Assembly (NCBI GenBank): GCA_028753945.1
Contig: JAPNXP010000006.1
Coordinates: 1,736,001 to 1,800,000 of the forward strand
From: Hexactinellida sp. DTS-2022
Taxonomy: Eukaryota > Porifera > Hexactinellida
Reading direction: 5' to 3'
Length of the DNA: 64,000 nucleotides
Part shown: piece by piece, positions 39,707 to 50,419 of the stretch
Layout: every line of letters begins with the position of its first letter
How positions within the stretch are numbered: the first letter of the stretch is position 1
The notes under the pieces: generated by a model
Told to the model about the DNA's origin: nothing
The model's input: only the letters and a program-made list of their open reading frames with translations
The model's database searches: none
Program-made: the position numbers and the translations under genes

Positions 39707-40540
39707 TAGCGGGCTAGGTCGCTTCGCGGCAGAACACAACCACACACCAACCGCTTTGCGGTTGATGTGTGGTTTATACACTTGGATTATAAAGGGTAAA
39801 TAGGCCTAAAATAGTCAAATTTAACAAAGTGAAATTTAGTGATACGTCATCATGCAACAATGAGCAAGCATATTGGTAGTGGCGTAACGTGGTAAAGTGC
39901 CGAATGGGGCAAGCATCAAAAACGCCGCGCCCCCCAAAAAAAAAAGATCATCTTGTTTTGTTCATCACGTTGACGTTTGTAGCCAGCCCCGCTCTGCCGG
40001 TCGCGACCTTTTGAACGTTTAGAGTTCATATACTAAATCAATGTATTACTGAATTATTAAAAAAATATTATTGTATCGGGTGACAATTGCAATGGTTAAG
40101 AAAAAACCTGGAAAATTAACTTGAAATCGTTCAGAGATGTTTATTAGCATGTAATTTGTGCAATTGTGAGAAAAAAATGGTAAACAAAATGTCAAAATGC
40201 CGCCCCCTAAGCGTGCCGCTGGGGGGCACGTGCCCCCATCGCCCCTACCTAGCTACGTTACTGCATATTGGCAATCTGGTGTAACCAACGTTCCGCATCA
40301 TTAATGAAAATGTTCTATTAAATTTTCAGATTTTATCTCTTATGGGGCGGGAATTATGTGCGATTAAGTGAATTTCCATGCATCTCAAAATGTGACGATG
40401 ACGTCATAACTTGTCGAGGTGTGAGAAATTTGAGTGGAAATTTCAACTTGTTGGCGGGTGTCAAAAGTTACCCCTATATGCCGAAAATCACATTTGGAAA
40501 CCATCCACTTTCTTCAATCAACTCGTAACATACAAACAAA
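39707..40540 (-). repeat. TGACGTCA/CTTCGCGG repeat, inverted, with hAT insertion
   Basis: GGTCGCTTCGCGGCAG through GATGACGTCATAACTTG and TACCCCTATATGCC. Split by the hAT MITE at 39877-40263. Confidence 0.85.
39877..40263. mobile_element. hAT MITE, TAGTGGCGTAACG ends, perfect TSD
   Basis: TAGTGGCGTAACGTGG at the left, TAGCTACGTTACTG at the right, perfect 8-bp flanks CATATTGG (39869-39876, 40264-40271). GCCGCGCCCCCC blocks inside. Confidence 0.93.
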
Positions 40541-40544
40541 TCTC

Positions 40545-40770
40545 TTAATAATTCTCGATTGTTGTGTGTTTGTTTGTTTGTTTTTGTTTGTGTGTGTATT
40601 TGTCCGGATTGGATTAAAGTAATGGTAGTAGGGTCAAAATCTAAAATTCCGTGACAAACCTCTGGCAAGTTAAGTTTAAATCTCGATTGTTGTGTGTTTG
40701 TTTGTTTGTTTTTGTTTGTGTGTGTGTTTGTCCAGGGTCAAAATCTAAAATTCCGTGACCAACCTCTGGC
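40545..40770 (+). repeat. direct duplication with TTTG/TGTG microsatellite
   Basis: CTCGATTGTTGTGTGTTTG followed by GTTTG/GTGTG runs and AAAATCTAAAATTCCGTGAC occurs twice (about 40553-40670 and 40682-40775). A third start of the same sequence precedes the TG run at 55377. 40776-41168 shows nothing recognisable. Confidence 0.8.
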
Positions 40771-41168
40771 AAGTTAAGTTTTATGCCTGATTCTGACACT
40801 TTAGGGTATATCTCGCGATTTAAGCTCCCATGCCGGTCTCGAAAATTTGGGCAAACTTTTTTATAGCGACAAATTCAAAAGGGCCTCCGGCAATCATTTT
40901 GAAAAATTAAAGGGATTTGAAGCATATCTTATCCCATATACATGCAATAACCTTCTCCATGTAAATCTCGGTAATAGACCGAAATTTTGACTCTTCTGGG
41001 GATTTCACATGGGGGTGACGAAGCGAGAAAAATTGACCCATAATATTTTTTGCCCACTTTATCACAATTTTGCTGTCAATGGACTGGATTTTTGAATAAT
41101 TTGTATTGGTCACGGAAATCTTAATCTTGACCCTATAATGGGGGAATAGAACCGCATTAATTTATAAG

Positions 41169-41844
41169 ATCGTGACCGACGTTATATAAGGCCTATCGCC
41201 AACTTTGTGAATCTGGACCATGGATTAAAGAAGGCTATTGATAAATAGGTTATTCATCGTTATCTAAATAACTAGTAGTAATAGACCTCATAAATGTTCT
41301 ATAACTATATGGGAACATGGTATCAAGGTATACATAGCATCCTTCAGAATTGAGCTATGTCATCATTTGATTACGTAATCGCTATTTTTGGTGGATACTA
41401 TCGTGTTTTATATAGCCCGCTTTTAACATAGTTAGACGGTTATAAATGTTCAAAATTGGAACATGATGATGCCCTTAACTAGTTAAATGAAATATATCGA
41501 AATTATAAATAGAATGTTGACACATTCCTCGGTCCTGGGCACCATAATGTTCAAATCTTGAACATTTATAACGCGTCTTACTACGTTAAAAGCAGGCTAT
41601 AAAAACACCATAATACCCACTAAAAATAGCGATTGCGTAATCAAATGATGACATAGCTCAATTCTGAAGGGTGCTATGTATACCTTGATATCATTTTCCT
41701 ATATAGTTATAGAACATTTATGAGGTCTATCGCTACTAGTTATTTAGATAACGATAAATAACCTATTTATCAATAGCCTTCCTTTAATCCATGGTCCAGT
41801 TTCACAAAGTTGGTGCATATGCCTTATATAACGTAGGTCACGAT
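41169..41844. mobile_element. 676-bp foldback element related to P-like TIRs
   Basis: Arms of about 310 bases (41169-41478, 41535-41844) are reverse complements with modest divergence around a spacer of about 55 bases. The outer part, TTATATAAGGCCTATCGCC then GACCATGGATTAAAG, resembles the left end of P-like copy A (TTATATAAGGCCTACCATC, ACCATGGATGAAG). No coding. Likely a MITE mobilised by a P-like transposase. Confidence 0.75.
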
Positions 41845-41878
41845 GAGATATATATAAACTAACTAGAATGTTATAATT

Positions 41879-42060
41879 GGTAAACAAATGTTATATAGGT
41901 AAACAAGTATGCTGAACACGAATTTCGCGTTTATAAATATCTAATAAGAATATTTGTTGTTGTTGCATGTTGTTCACACAAATAGGTAAACAAATTAATG
42001 AAAATTCAAAACCAATCCAGAAGCTAGCTTTCAACGGGTATTATAAATATAGAACTATGA
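41879..42060 (+). repeat. TATGCTGAACACGAATTTCG repeat
   Basis: Single copy of the unit that is tandem at 55635-55985, with GTTGTTGTTG runs and AATTAATGAAAATTCAAAAC. Confidence 0.8.
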
Positions 42061-42239
42061 CAAATATTACTAATTATGTAGTCAATTGTTTAGTGAGGAA
42101 TAAGGCCCCGTAACGGACGTAGACTTGAGGTGCGTATCATCGATCTGTCGCAAAGCGACCGAGACCGAAGGGCTCGCATATATATACTATATAGTATATA
42201 TACACCCACCCACTAGTTTTGTGTTTTAATAGCATATAT

Positions 42240-43280
42240 TTATACTAATTTGGTAATTAACATCAATCTTAGAGATAATACAAGATAGAAACAAACTTCC
42301 AATTTATCATTGGTCCTTATGCCACGTAACACCACTACAAATGGGTCTTGACCAGGGGCGGCGGAAGCGGTCAGGTCGGTCAGGCCATGGCCTGACCACT
42401 TTTATCAAGGGCCAGGCCAATAGCCTGACCACTCTTACGTCACTAGTTAGGCCGGTCAAGCATGGCCTGACCACTTTGAAACTGCTTCCGCCGGCCCTGT
42501 TGACACCTTCAGGTGATGATTACATCGTTAAAAAATGTATTTTTACAATTTTGTGAATAATATATTTCGAATGGGTTGGTTGGTGTTAGATGATCACCCA
42601 ACACGCACATAAAAAATGCTGAGTCATCACCTATTATATTCTAGATACTTGAATATCTCTAAATGAAGTGAGCTAAATGAAAACTTCCACCACTCTAAGG
42701 GTCGTTGCCTTCTGAAACAACTTTTAGAATAATTTAACAACTTCATAGTGATGATGAGATCTCGAAAAAAACACAAAATTGTTGCTGAGCCGACAGCATT
42801 TTCCGTAGAGGCACACTATCCATTAACCAGCTAGTAGCCACCAAAAGATAGTGCCTATAAAGAGAAATGCGTCGACACAGCCGCAATTTTGGATTTTTAT
42901 TTCAATTTTTTCTCCGTATACGGTGCCCTGGCCAGAGCTTTATAGTTGATGGGATGAAAATTGGCATGTAGGTGCGGAGTGACAGTCAAATTTGCACCTG
43001 GGGATACGAATTTTGAATAACAAATTTTGGACACATTTTTGACACCTTTCAAAGTTTGTCTGGTCCATTAAAAAAATGTTATACTAAACCTCAAATTTTA
43101 TTCACCTTTTGATTCAACATAATGCTGCGTCTGATGGGAGAAGAAATTTTTGAATATAATGGGTTTAATTTCTGCCATAAATGGGGGTTGAAAATTCTTT
43201 GTTTACTCACACTACAATTTCAGTAAAACTGTTAAATCTAATTCTATTGTTACAACTTGTAATAATATTATAGATTTAAC
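42240..43280 (-). repeat. inverted array-unit copy with hairpin 13, left part
   Basis: Reverse complement of the 19-25 kb unit, with hairpin 42772-42893 and the CCCCATCAACTATAAAGC-type block near 42930. It carries a small MITE at 42353-42499 (CAGGGGCGGCGGAAGC to GCTTCCGCCGGCCCTG, TTGAC repeated on both sides). The unit is cut at 43280 by P-like copy A and resumes at 46198. Confidence 0.8.
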
Positions 43281-43552
43281 CATAGCCAACTTTATATAAG
43301 GCCTACCATCAAATGTACCATGGATGAAGTAGTGTACGATGAGAAAGTGATAAACACAGTTCAATGTTTTCAACTTCATTTAGAAATTAATCTGTTATAC
43401 TAAATAATTCTAGTAAATTAATAGATTTTCTCTATTGTGTCTTTATTGCTTACTAAACAACAATGATAAGAAACATAAATAATAATGTGGGTTCAAATAA
43501 CAATAATAATAACAATAATAATAATAGAAGAGTAGCCTTCTGGTGTATTTCA

Positions 43553-45751
43553 TTAATGTGAGAACTTTTTCAGTTTTTGCTTTTCTATTCCTTTAGATGC
43601 AACAGCGGAGTTATAATTATTAACCTTGCTAGCGAGTAAACATTTGGCGCAAGTGAAAATAAGATTTTTTAGGATAGTCAAAATAGAGACACCACAAGAA
43701 ATGTAACTCGATTTAGCAATCGCATCAGTCTCTTCTAAGAATATCAAGGTTACTTCCACAATAATTTTTCAGGATGATCCTTGCATCAAAATCGCCAACA
43801 AGTTGTCTTTGCTTTCAATTGCAATTAACGTCTTCCATAAAGTTACTATAGATTCGGGATAAACTCAGATGGATACTTTAGGCCACCACGGTCAGTTAAT
43901 TGTAAAAGCCTGAACTCGGGTTGTGAATCTTCATCAAAGATAAAGTCTTTGTCAATGGTCAAAAGATCAATGCAAACATGACATGGCTGAGTTTTTAAAA
44001 TATATTTATGTACTGCATAACCAGCAATAAAAGCTAATGACTGAAGAGTCTGTAAACTATATTCAATGGAAGTTAGATCATCAATTTAATCCCAGACTAG
44101 TTGGACATCGATTTCATCGCCATTATTCGTATCAAGGGATGAGTATGAATCAATAAATGTCTGAATTCAATATAAGCCACAATCTTGTTGTGAAGCAAAA
44201 ATCATTAATATGTTGGATGACTTGAGGCGGCGTTCAGTTTCAGGGATTTGAAGATAGGAGATCGAGATATGGTAGTTTGAACCTGACATCATACGATATA
44301 GGCCAAAGTGATGTTCCAGTGGATCTGTCTGTAAAAAGGATGTCAAAAGATAGTTAAATCCACAAAATCCAGTTAAATGGTTAGTTATCTGAGGCAATAC
44401 AGTACATGCATGTTTAAAACTGGTAAACGTTTGTTTATTTAACTTTCCTACATTTCCTGGCAAAGTCTCTAACCAAATAACGACACAAGCTAATTATGAA
44501 AATCGTTCGTCCTGGTATGTTATAGGTCTTGAGATATCATCATTCAAACGTTTACCTTTAAGTAGGCAATTTATTTTGAAAAGTTCCAAATTTGAAGAAG
44601 CATTTCAACAAAGTCGTGTGTATTGTTTCGGTCTTCTTGGTTACGGAGTTCATTCTGTAACTTCAGAGCTGCAGCAGTTAATTCGTTGAATACTTTCAAA
44701 ACAAGTTTCACATTTTGGCGCTCAATAGCAGAAGGATAACAAGCTTTGATAGTCAAGCTAGGAGCTAACTTAGCTAAGGATTATTTCTCTAAATTATAGA
44801 GGAGACACACAACACTAAAAGATGCAGAGGAATCTTAAACAGGATACACAGTAATCCAGTTTAATGTTCTGAATGTTGGGAAAGTGAAAGGTTTTCCGAG
44901 TGTTTTTCTGATTCAACCAGTTGTTTCGAATACTTTTCAAAATGTGCACAAAGTAAAAGTTACATAGAGTTTTCTTTTATTATCAGATGGCCTCCTCAAT
45001 ATGTTATTTTGCTTTAGAGATATGGTGAGGATGTTTCTTCTGAGGGGAAGAGCTAAGTTTCAGAGTAATCTCTGTAAACATCGTTTTAATTTGTCGAATA
45101 TCAGTGATAGAGATAAGTGAGAGAGAAATGGACTCCCCATATATATATATCCGTTTACAGATAAAAAAGAATTTATTTCAAGAGAAACATCTGCACAAAT
45201 ATTATGATTTTCCATCTTAGTCAAAAAAATCTCACACAATTATCTGTTTGAATCCAAACTAACCAGTCAGTTGGGATTGTTATCAAAGCTAACTTATCTC
45301 ATATTTCTTGTATACAACCAACACGAAACTTCTCCATTTCTGTATTCTCTGATCTCAAGCTGAGATTAGTTGCTTGGTTCAATAAATCTTCCTCTTTGGA
45401 GTCGCAAGAGAACCGAGTTCGTTTGATTCTAATTGAAGGGGTAGAGGAATAATAAGACGGACAACCAGGAAGGAGAGAGGGGACAGCGCCAGGATTTAAT
45501 TTGGGTCTTCATCGCGGGACCTCATAGGATGTGCCATCTCCTCTGGGTACCGTGTGAAAATATTGAATATCTTCCTTCGGAAAATGCTTAGCACACACAT
45601 ACACCATTTTGAGAACAGAAATATCCTCACAATGGAGAGCACGTATCCAGGCATGTCGTAACTCAGGTGGACCATCTGGAAGTTGAAAAATTGGGACGCG
45701 CTCTTCTGGGGTATAATTACCCCTACAACCAGGGGCAGAACAGTTCGGCAT
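43553..45751 (-). pseudogene. P-like THAP transposase, copy A
   Basis: The N-terminal THAP zinc finger is intact at 45751-45509 (MPNCSAPGCRGNY start, VCAKHF, later VPRGDGTSYEVP), the DNA-binding domain of P-element and THAP9 transposases. Downstream pieces in several frames match copy B: FVHILKSIRNNWL-like text near 44930, SAIERQNVKLVLKV at 44750-44570, TDPLEHHFGLYRMM at about 44330-44280, and a Lys-rich end at 43553. The segment holding the first two catalytic aspartates of copy B is not found, and stops and frameshifts are frequent. Confidence 0.88.
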
Positions 45752-45800
45752 TGAGAAAAATTAAATATCTAACTATTAAAAAGAAACAAAGTCAAATATA

Positions 45801-45968
45801 CAGGTAAACCTCCCAAAGCGGCACCCATCGGGAGAATGATTTTGTGCCGCTTCTCGGAGGTTGCTCGTAAGGTAGAACTCCCAAAGCGGCACCCATCGGG
45901 AGAATGATTTTGTGCCGCTTCTCTGAGGTTGCCGCTACTCGGAGGTGCCGCTTTGGGAGGTTTACCTG
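45801..45968. mobile_element. pogo-like MITE, CAGGTAAACCTCCC ends
   Basis: CAGGTAAACCTCCCAAAGCG at the left, CGCTTTGGGAGGTTTACCTG at the right, TA on both sides, and an internal duplication of GCGGCACCCATCGGGAGAAT. It lies between the THAP ORF and the 5' terminus of P-like copy A. Confidence 0.9.
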
Positions 45969-46197
45969 TAGTACTAGGAAGTGCTTAATTAACATATCGA
46001 TGGAAGGAGAATTGTATTAATTAATTACTAAAAATAAACAAAAATCAGTAACAAGTTGATCCAACTATTTTTAAAATATTTCTAACTGTACAGAGATAAA
46101 TGTAAATAACTATGGGTCAATAATAATATCGTACACTACTTCATCATTGGTGCAAAATATCAGCTTTGATGGCAGGCCTTATATAGAGTAGGCTATG

Positions 46198-46616
46198 ATT
46201 TAACTTGTTAAATCTTACTCTATTGTTTGAACTTGCGGTAAATATATTGATTTAACTTAGAAATTTCAGCTGGCTTCTATTTAATTGTAGTATTACTATA
46301 AATGGATTTAAAATTAAAAAAATATAAGGAATTTGTTGACTTAATTAAAATCGCAAAAATCTGTGGGGGGAGATAAGATATTTCTAATGTCGATTGCCAT
46401 TAATTTAATATCTACAAAGCTGAGATACCTGTCATGGATTATATAACTTGTAGACATTTCCATGCAACCACAATAGCAATAATCACTCCCTAATAAACGT
46501 ATGTTAATATTATGTAGTTAGTTAGTATTCTCAGTTTGTACTTCTGTTATTGGGTCGTAGCAAACACTATTTAGTATTGACTACCACCCAGGGCGATCTC
46601 TAGCAGTAGGCTTAAG
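46198..46616 (-). repeat. right part of the array unit disrupted by copy A
   Basis: ATTTAACTTGTTAAATCTTA, then TCAGCTGGCTTCTATTTAAT, continues the unit broken at 43280. It fades by about 46350. The rest up to copy B is unassigned. Confidence 0.8.
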
Positions 46617-49600
46617 CATAGCCTACTCTATAAAAGGCCAGACAGTAAAGTTGAAATATAGTACCAGGGATGCAGTAGTAAGTGGGCATTTATAACCAAC
46701 CATAATTTTTAGCAATCTTTGTTTCATTAATTGTTCACATGCCTATCTTTATAATTATACTATTATATACCCGCATAATACATATTTTTATCTTGTCCCT
46801 ACTATTATTATTCTTTTGGGTTCCTAACTATTAGATACTAATTCTTACGTTCAAGATGCCGAACAGTTGTTCAGCTCCGGGCTGCCAGAGTAACTACTAC
46901 GAGTCAGACGACCGAGTTACCGTTTTCAAAATGCCAACAAATCCACCTGAACTGAAACAAGCTTGGATCCGGGCTCTACGTCGTGATGATATTGCTGACA
47001 TGAAGGTAGTGCGAGTGTGTATTAAACATTTCAGGGAATAAAACATAGAAGCGACGCATAAAGTACCCAAAGGAGACGGAACGTTCACAGAAGTACCTCG
47101 TGACAGGCCTAAGTTGAAAGAAGGCGCTGTTCCATGTTTGCTGCCTGGATGTCCATCTTATTATTCAACAACATCGAAAACGAAGCGGACTCGCTTGTCA
47201 TACGACTCAAAGGAAGAGGAATTGCTGAATAAAACCATACAGATGAGTTTGATTACTGAGACAGAGGAAACATATAAGTACAAGATCAATACTCTACAGG
47301 ATCTAAAAGATAAGTTGACTCTCGTTTCTTTACCTAATAATTGGTTAGTATGGTACCGTGATAATCTTGCCACATTTATTCTCCCCAGTCTGATAGAACG
47401 GAATATATCAGTCGACCTCTATCTTGAAATTAATTGTTTTCTATCCGCAAATGCTTTTGCGAATGGACAAAATATTTCTATTACTGCCAACTCGATAACT
47501 GATATCCGAGAAATTGAATCAATTCTTTGCGAAATATCCTCGAAATACACCTCTAAGTATATTAACAACTGTCATGAATATCATATACATCGAGCCAAAG
47601 AACACATTATTGAGGAAATTTCTGATATAAAACAAAATGACGGGGTTGAAATACATTCTTCCGATTTAGAAAAGCTTCAATTTATCATTTGTTAGTTAGA
47701 AAATACACTTATCCCAAAAAACAGACGAAGGTATAATGTAATTACACAAATAATGGCTATTAAAACTCATCTCATATCTCCTGCTAGCCATAGATATCTT
47801 CAAGGTTTAGACTGTCTATCTCTACCACACGTTCATACATTGGAGAAGCTATATTCTTCTTTTGGTCTCGAGAATGATTTTTGTGCATATCTTAGACAGG
47901 CTACTTCGTCCTTTACTCCTCAGGAACGGAATGTAATTATTAAAATGGATGAGATACATGTCAAATCGGAAATATCTTACAAAGGTGGAAAGGTATATGG
48001 CCCAAACTTAAATCCTGAAGATCCAACGAGAACAGTTTTCGCAGTTATGGTATCCAGTCTTCATAAAAAGTGGTCTTGTATTTCTCGTTTGCTACCATGC
48101 GCATCTATCTCTGCCGAAAAAATATTTCCTATCATAAAATCTTGCATTATCGATATTGAGCATTGTGGTTTGAGCGTTCAAGTTATAGCAACTGATAACT
48201 ACCCGTTGAACGTTAATCTCTTTAAATTGTTTTCTCTCAATAATAAGCTGGAGATTAAAGTGCCTCACCCTGTTGACAATCACAGAATTCTATTCCTTAC
48301 GTTTGACTTTGTTCATATATTGAAGAGTATTCGCAACAATTGGCTAAATCAGAAAGATTTTGAGAAAACATTCCAATATCCAAATCTCGAAAACTTTGCA
48401 GTTGATTATTGCCAATATCCTCTTAAAGTCCATTCAGCTTGCTTCCAAGATATACGTCTTCTTTATAACTCGGAAAGTCAAAGTTTAGCTAAACTAGCCC
48501 CCCATCTTACCATGAAAGCTTGTTTTCCTTCTGCTATAGAACGACAAAATGTCAAATTGGTTCTGAAGGTCGTTAACGAATTAACACTAGCTGCTCTAAG
48601 AATTCGAGACGAGTCTCGGTTACCTGAATATCGTAAGAATACTTCTGACTTCATATGTATCCTTCTTTCATTATGGAAAATATTCAACATCAATACACCG
48701 TTTAAGGGTATCCGTTTAAACGATAGCCTCTCGAACCCTTTGATCCTTAATGATGAAAGATTCTTATACTTGACTCGTTTAGCATTTGGTTAGAAGCTTG
48801 GGAAGCGTTACCTGGGAAACTAGGAAAATTGAGCAAGCAAACATTTACTAGTGTTAAGCACGCATGCAATGCACTACCCGAAATCACTAACCATTTAATT
48901 CAAAATTGTGGGTTTTCATACGTTCTATCTTCCTTTTTGCAAACAGATCCGCTTGAACATCATTTTGGACTATATCGTATGATGGGGGTCGAATTACCAT
49001 ATATCTTATCTACAAATTCTAGAAACCGAACGTCGTCTCAAGCTATCCACTGTCTTGAATATTTTTTCTCAGCAATCGGACTCTTCCTTATCCATTCAGA
49101 CAATTATTCTGTGGAAAATATTCGTTCTAATTGAAAGTGATGACAACCTCTTGACTAAACTTGTAGAAGGTTCATCTAGAGAGATTCTTGTACAACTCAC
49201 ATTAATCTTCATAGGAAAAATTGGTGACAATGATGTTTGGAGATGTAAATGTGTTAATTGCGATACTTGTAGGTGGAAGATCGTGCGCCAACTTATATTT
49301 ACTGCAGCAAATTGTATTATCGCAAATAAAATTAAAAATTATAACTCATTAGTAAGTTCAAGAGCAATTGAAAAGCGTAAATTAAAGAAGTTTTCATAGA
49401 TTTGTTCAGACTTGTTTATTGTTGTTTGTTTTAGTTATTGTCCGCTCAGAAGTGAAGCCAGATTGAAGTCAAGTCCAAATGTCAGAGAGAGAAGATGGGA
49501 GTATGTTAGATTTACATTGGACAACTGTAGATGATCGTGTGTGTCGTTCTAATTTGTAATTGTTGATTTTGTGTTTGTATTTATACTATGATTAAAATAC

Positions 49601-49774
49601 GCGGATAGAGTTTCTCATAGTTTCTCAATAAGGGGTAAATAATATCAGTTATGTCTATAGTATAGGGAAACATAACTTTAAATACAATATTGTTATATTG
49701 TAATATAGAAAAAGTCCACTTACTACTTCATCCCTGGTACTTTTACTGTCTGGCCTTTTATAGAGTAGGCTATG
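46617..49774 (+). mobile_element. P-element-like transposon, copy B
   Basis: CATAGCCTACTCTATAAAAG at the left and CTTTTATAGAGTAGGCTATG at the right. The inverted repeats continue through GGCCAGACAGTAAA and CCAGGGATGCAGTAGTAAG with few differences, about 60-75 bases in all. Flanks are GGCTTAAG and GGCTTAAT (7/8). 3158 bp with a nearly full-length but broken transposase frame. It lies head-to-head with copy A, their 5' ends 420 bases apart. Confidence 0.93.
46856..49399 (+). pseudogene. P-like THAP transposase, copy B (stops and frameshifts)
   Basis: The ATG at 46856 starts a THAP domain (C-x4-C near residue 5, then VCIKHF). An in-frame TAA at 47039 and TAG at 47693 interrupt one frame that otherwise continues to about 48775. 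There follow a helical region, then the RNase-H-like part: MDEIHVKSE at about 47945 (first acidic residue), VIATDNYPLN at about 48183 and FDFVHILKSIRNNWL at about 48303. A frameshift near 48775 leads to SKQTFTSVKHA and TDPLEHHFGLYRMM at about 48945-48985 (C-terminal catalytic acid). Another frameshift near 48988 leads to a CxxC-containing Lys-rich end at 49396. Four lesions make it inactive, though the domains are all present. Relatives are Drosophila P transposase and THAP9. Confidence 0.9.
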
Positions 49775-50419
49775 GCTTAATAGAGTAGTTAGTATAAGTT
49801 AAGTTATTTACCTTACTATCTTTTCTTCACATACTATTTGGTATTTCTCTTTCAATTATATTAGACAAGTCTCTATTACAAGCTCTTAAAGTATTTATTA
49901 TACACTATAGACATTAACATTAAATTATTTCAGAATTCTGGACACCCCGCTATTCCGAATCCCGACCATTCTTTTAGGACGAAACCCTACCTAAGGCTAC
50001 CTTTACCCTCAGAAATACGGTCCATTCACAACATCAATAGTTGACAACTTGTTGAATCAATAGTTTACGTGTTGAACCAAAACATTTTATTGACAATTAT
50101 ACGAGTAGACGAGACAATACATTGCAATGTAGATACATACATACATACATATCTATAAATGATGTACATCCTATTTAGTCATCCTATTTAGTACCTTCAT
50201 CTAGTTCCAAATAATAGGTGAACTTCATAATGTGACATTTAGATTCTCATACTACTTTACTAGTACATAATTGTGTATTACGTACGTTTATGTACTATTC
50301 CCGGCAAAATGCCGGCAAGCCGGCAAAAATTTGACAATCCCGGAAAAATCCCGTCCCGGCATTAAATCTTATCCCGGTCGATCCCTAGACGTGGACTCCA
50401 GGTGAACGAGCCCCCGATT
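49775..50419. other. no gene; hAT end fragment
   Basis: AT-rich, with a CATA microrepeat at about 50135-50150. About 50300-50392 (CCCGGCAAAATGCCGGCAAG through CCCGGTCGATCCCTAG) looks like the end of a hAT element with CTAGGGATCGACCGGG terminus. Its other end was not found. Confidence 0.45.

Larger units (their letters stand above)
43281..46197 (-). mobile_element. P-element-like transposon, copy A (decayed)
   Basis: Starts CATAGCCAACTTTATATAAG and ends CTTATATAGAGTAGGCTATG, followed by inner repeats with GATGAAGTAGTGTACGAT in both ends. GATTTAAC is duplicated at the boundaries (43273-43280, 46196-46203 counting the last G), the 8-bp size of P elements. The unoccupied target ATTGATTTAACTTGTTAAAT is seen at about 26317. 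It carries a decayed THAP transposase on the minus strand, apparently lacking the first half of the catalytic domain, and a MITE at 45801-45968. Confidence 0.9.
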
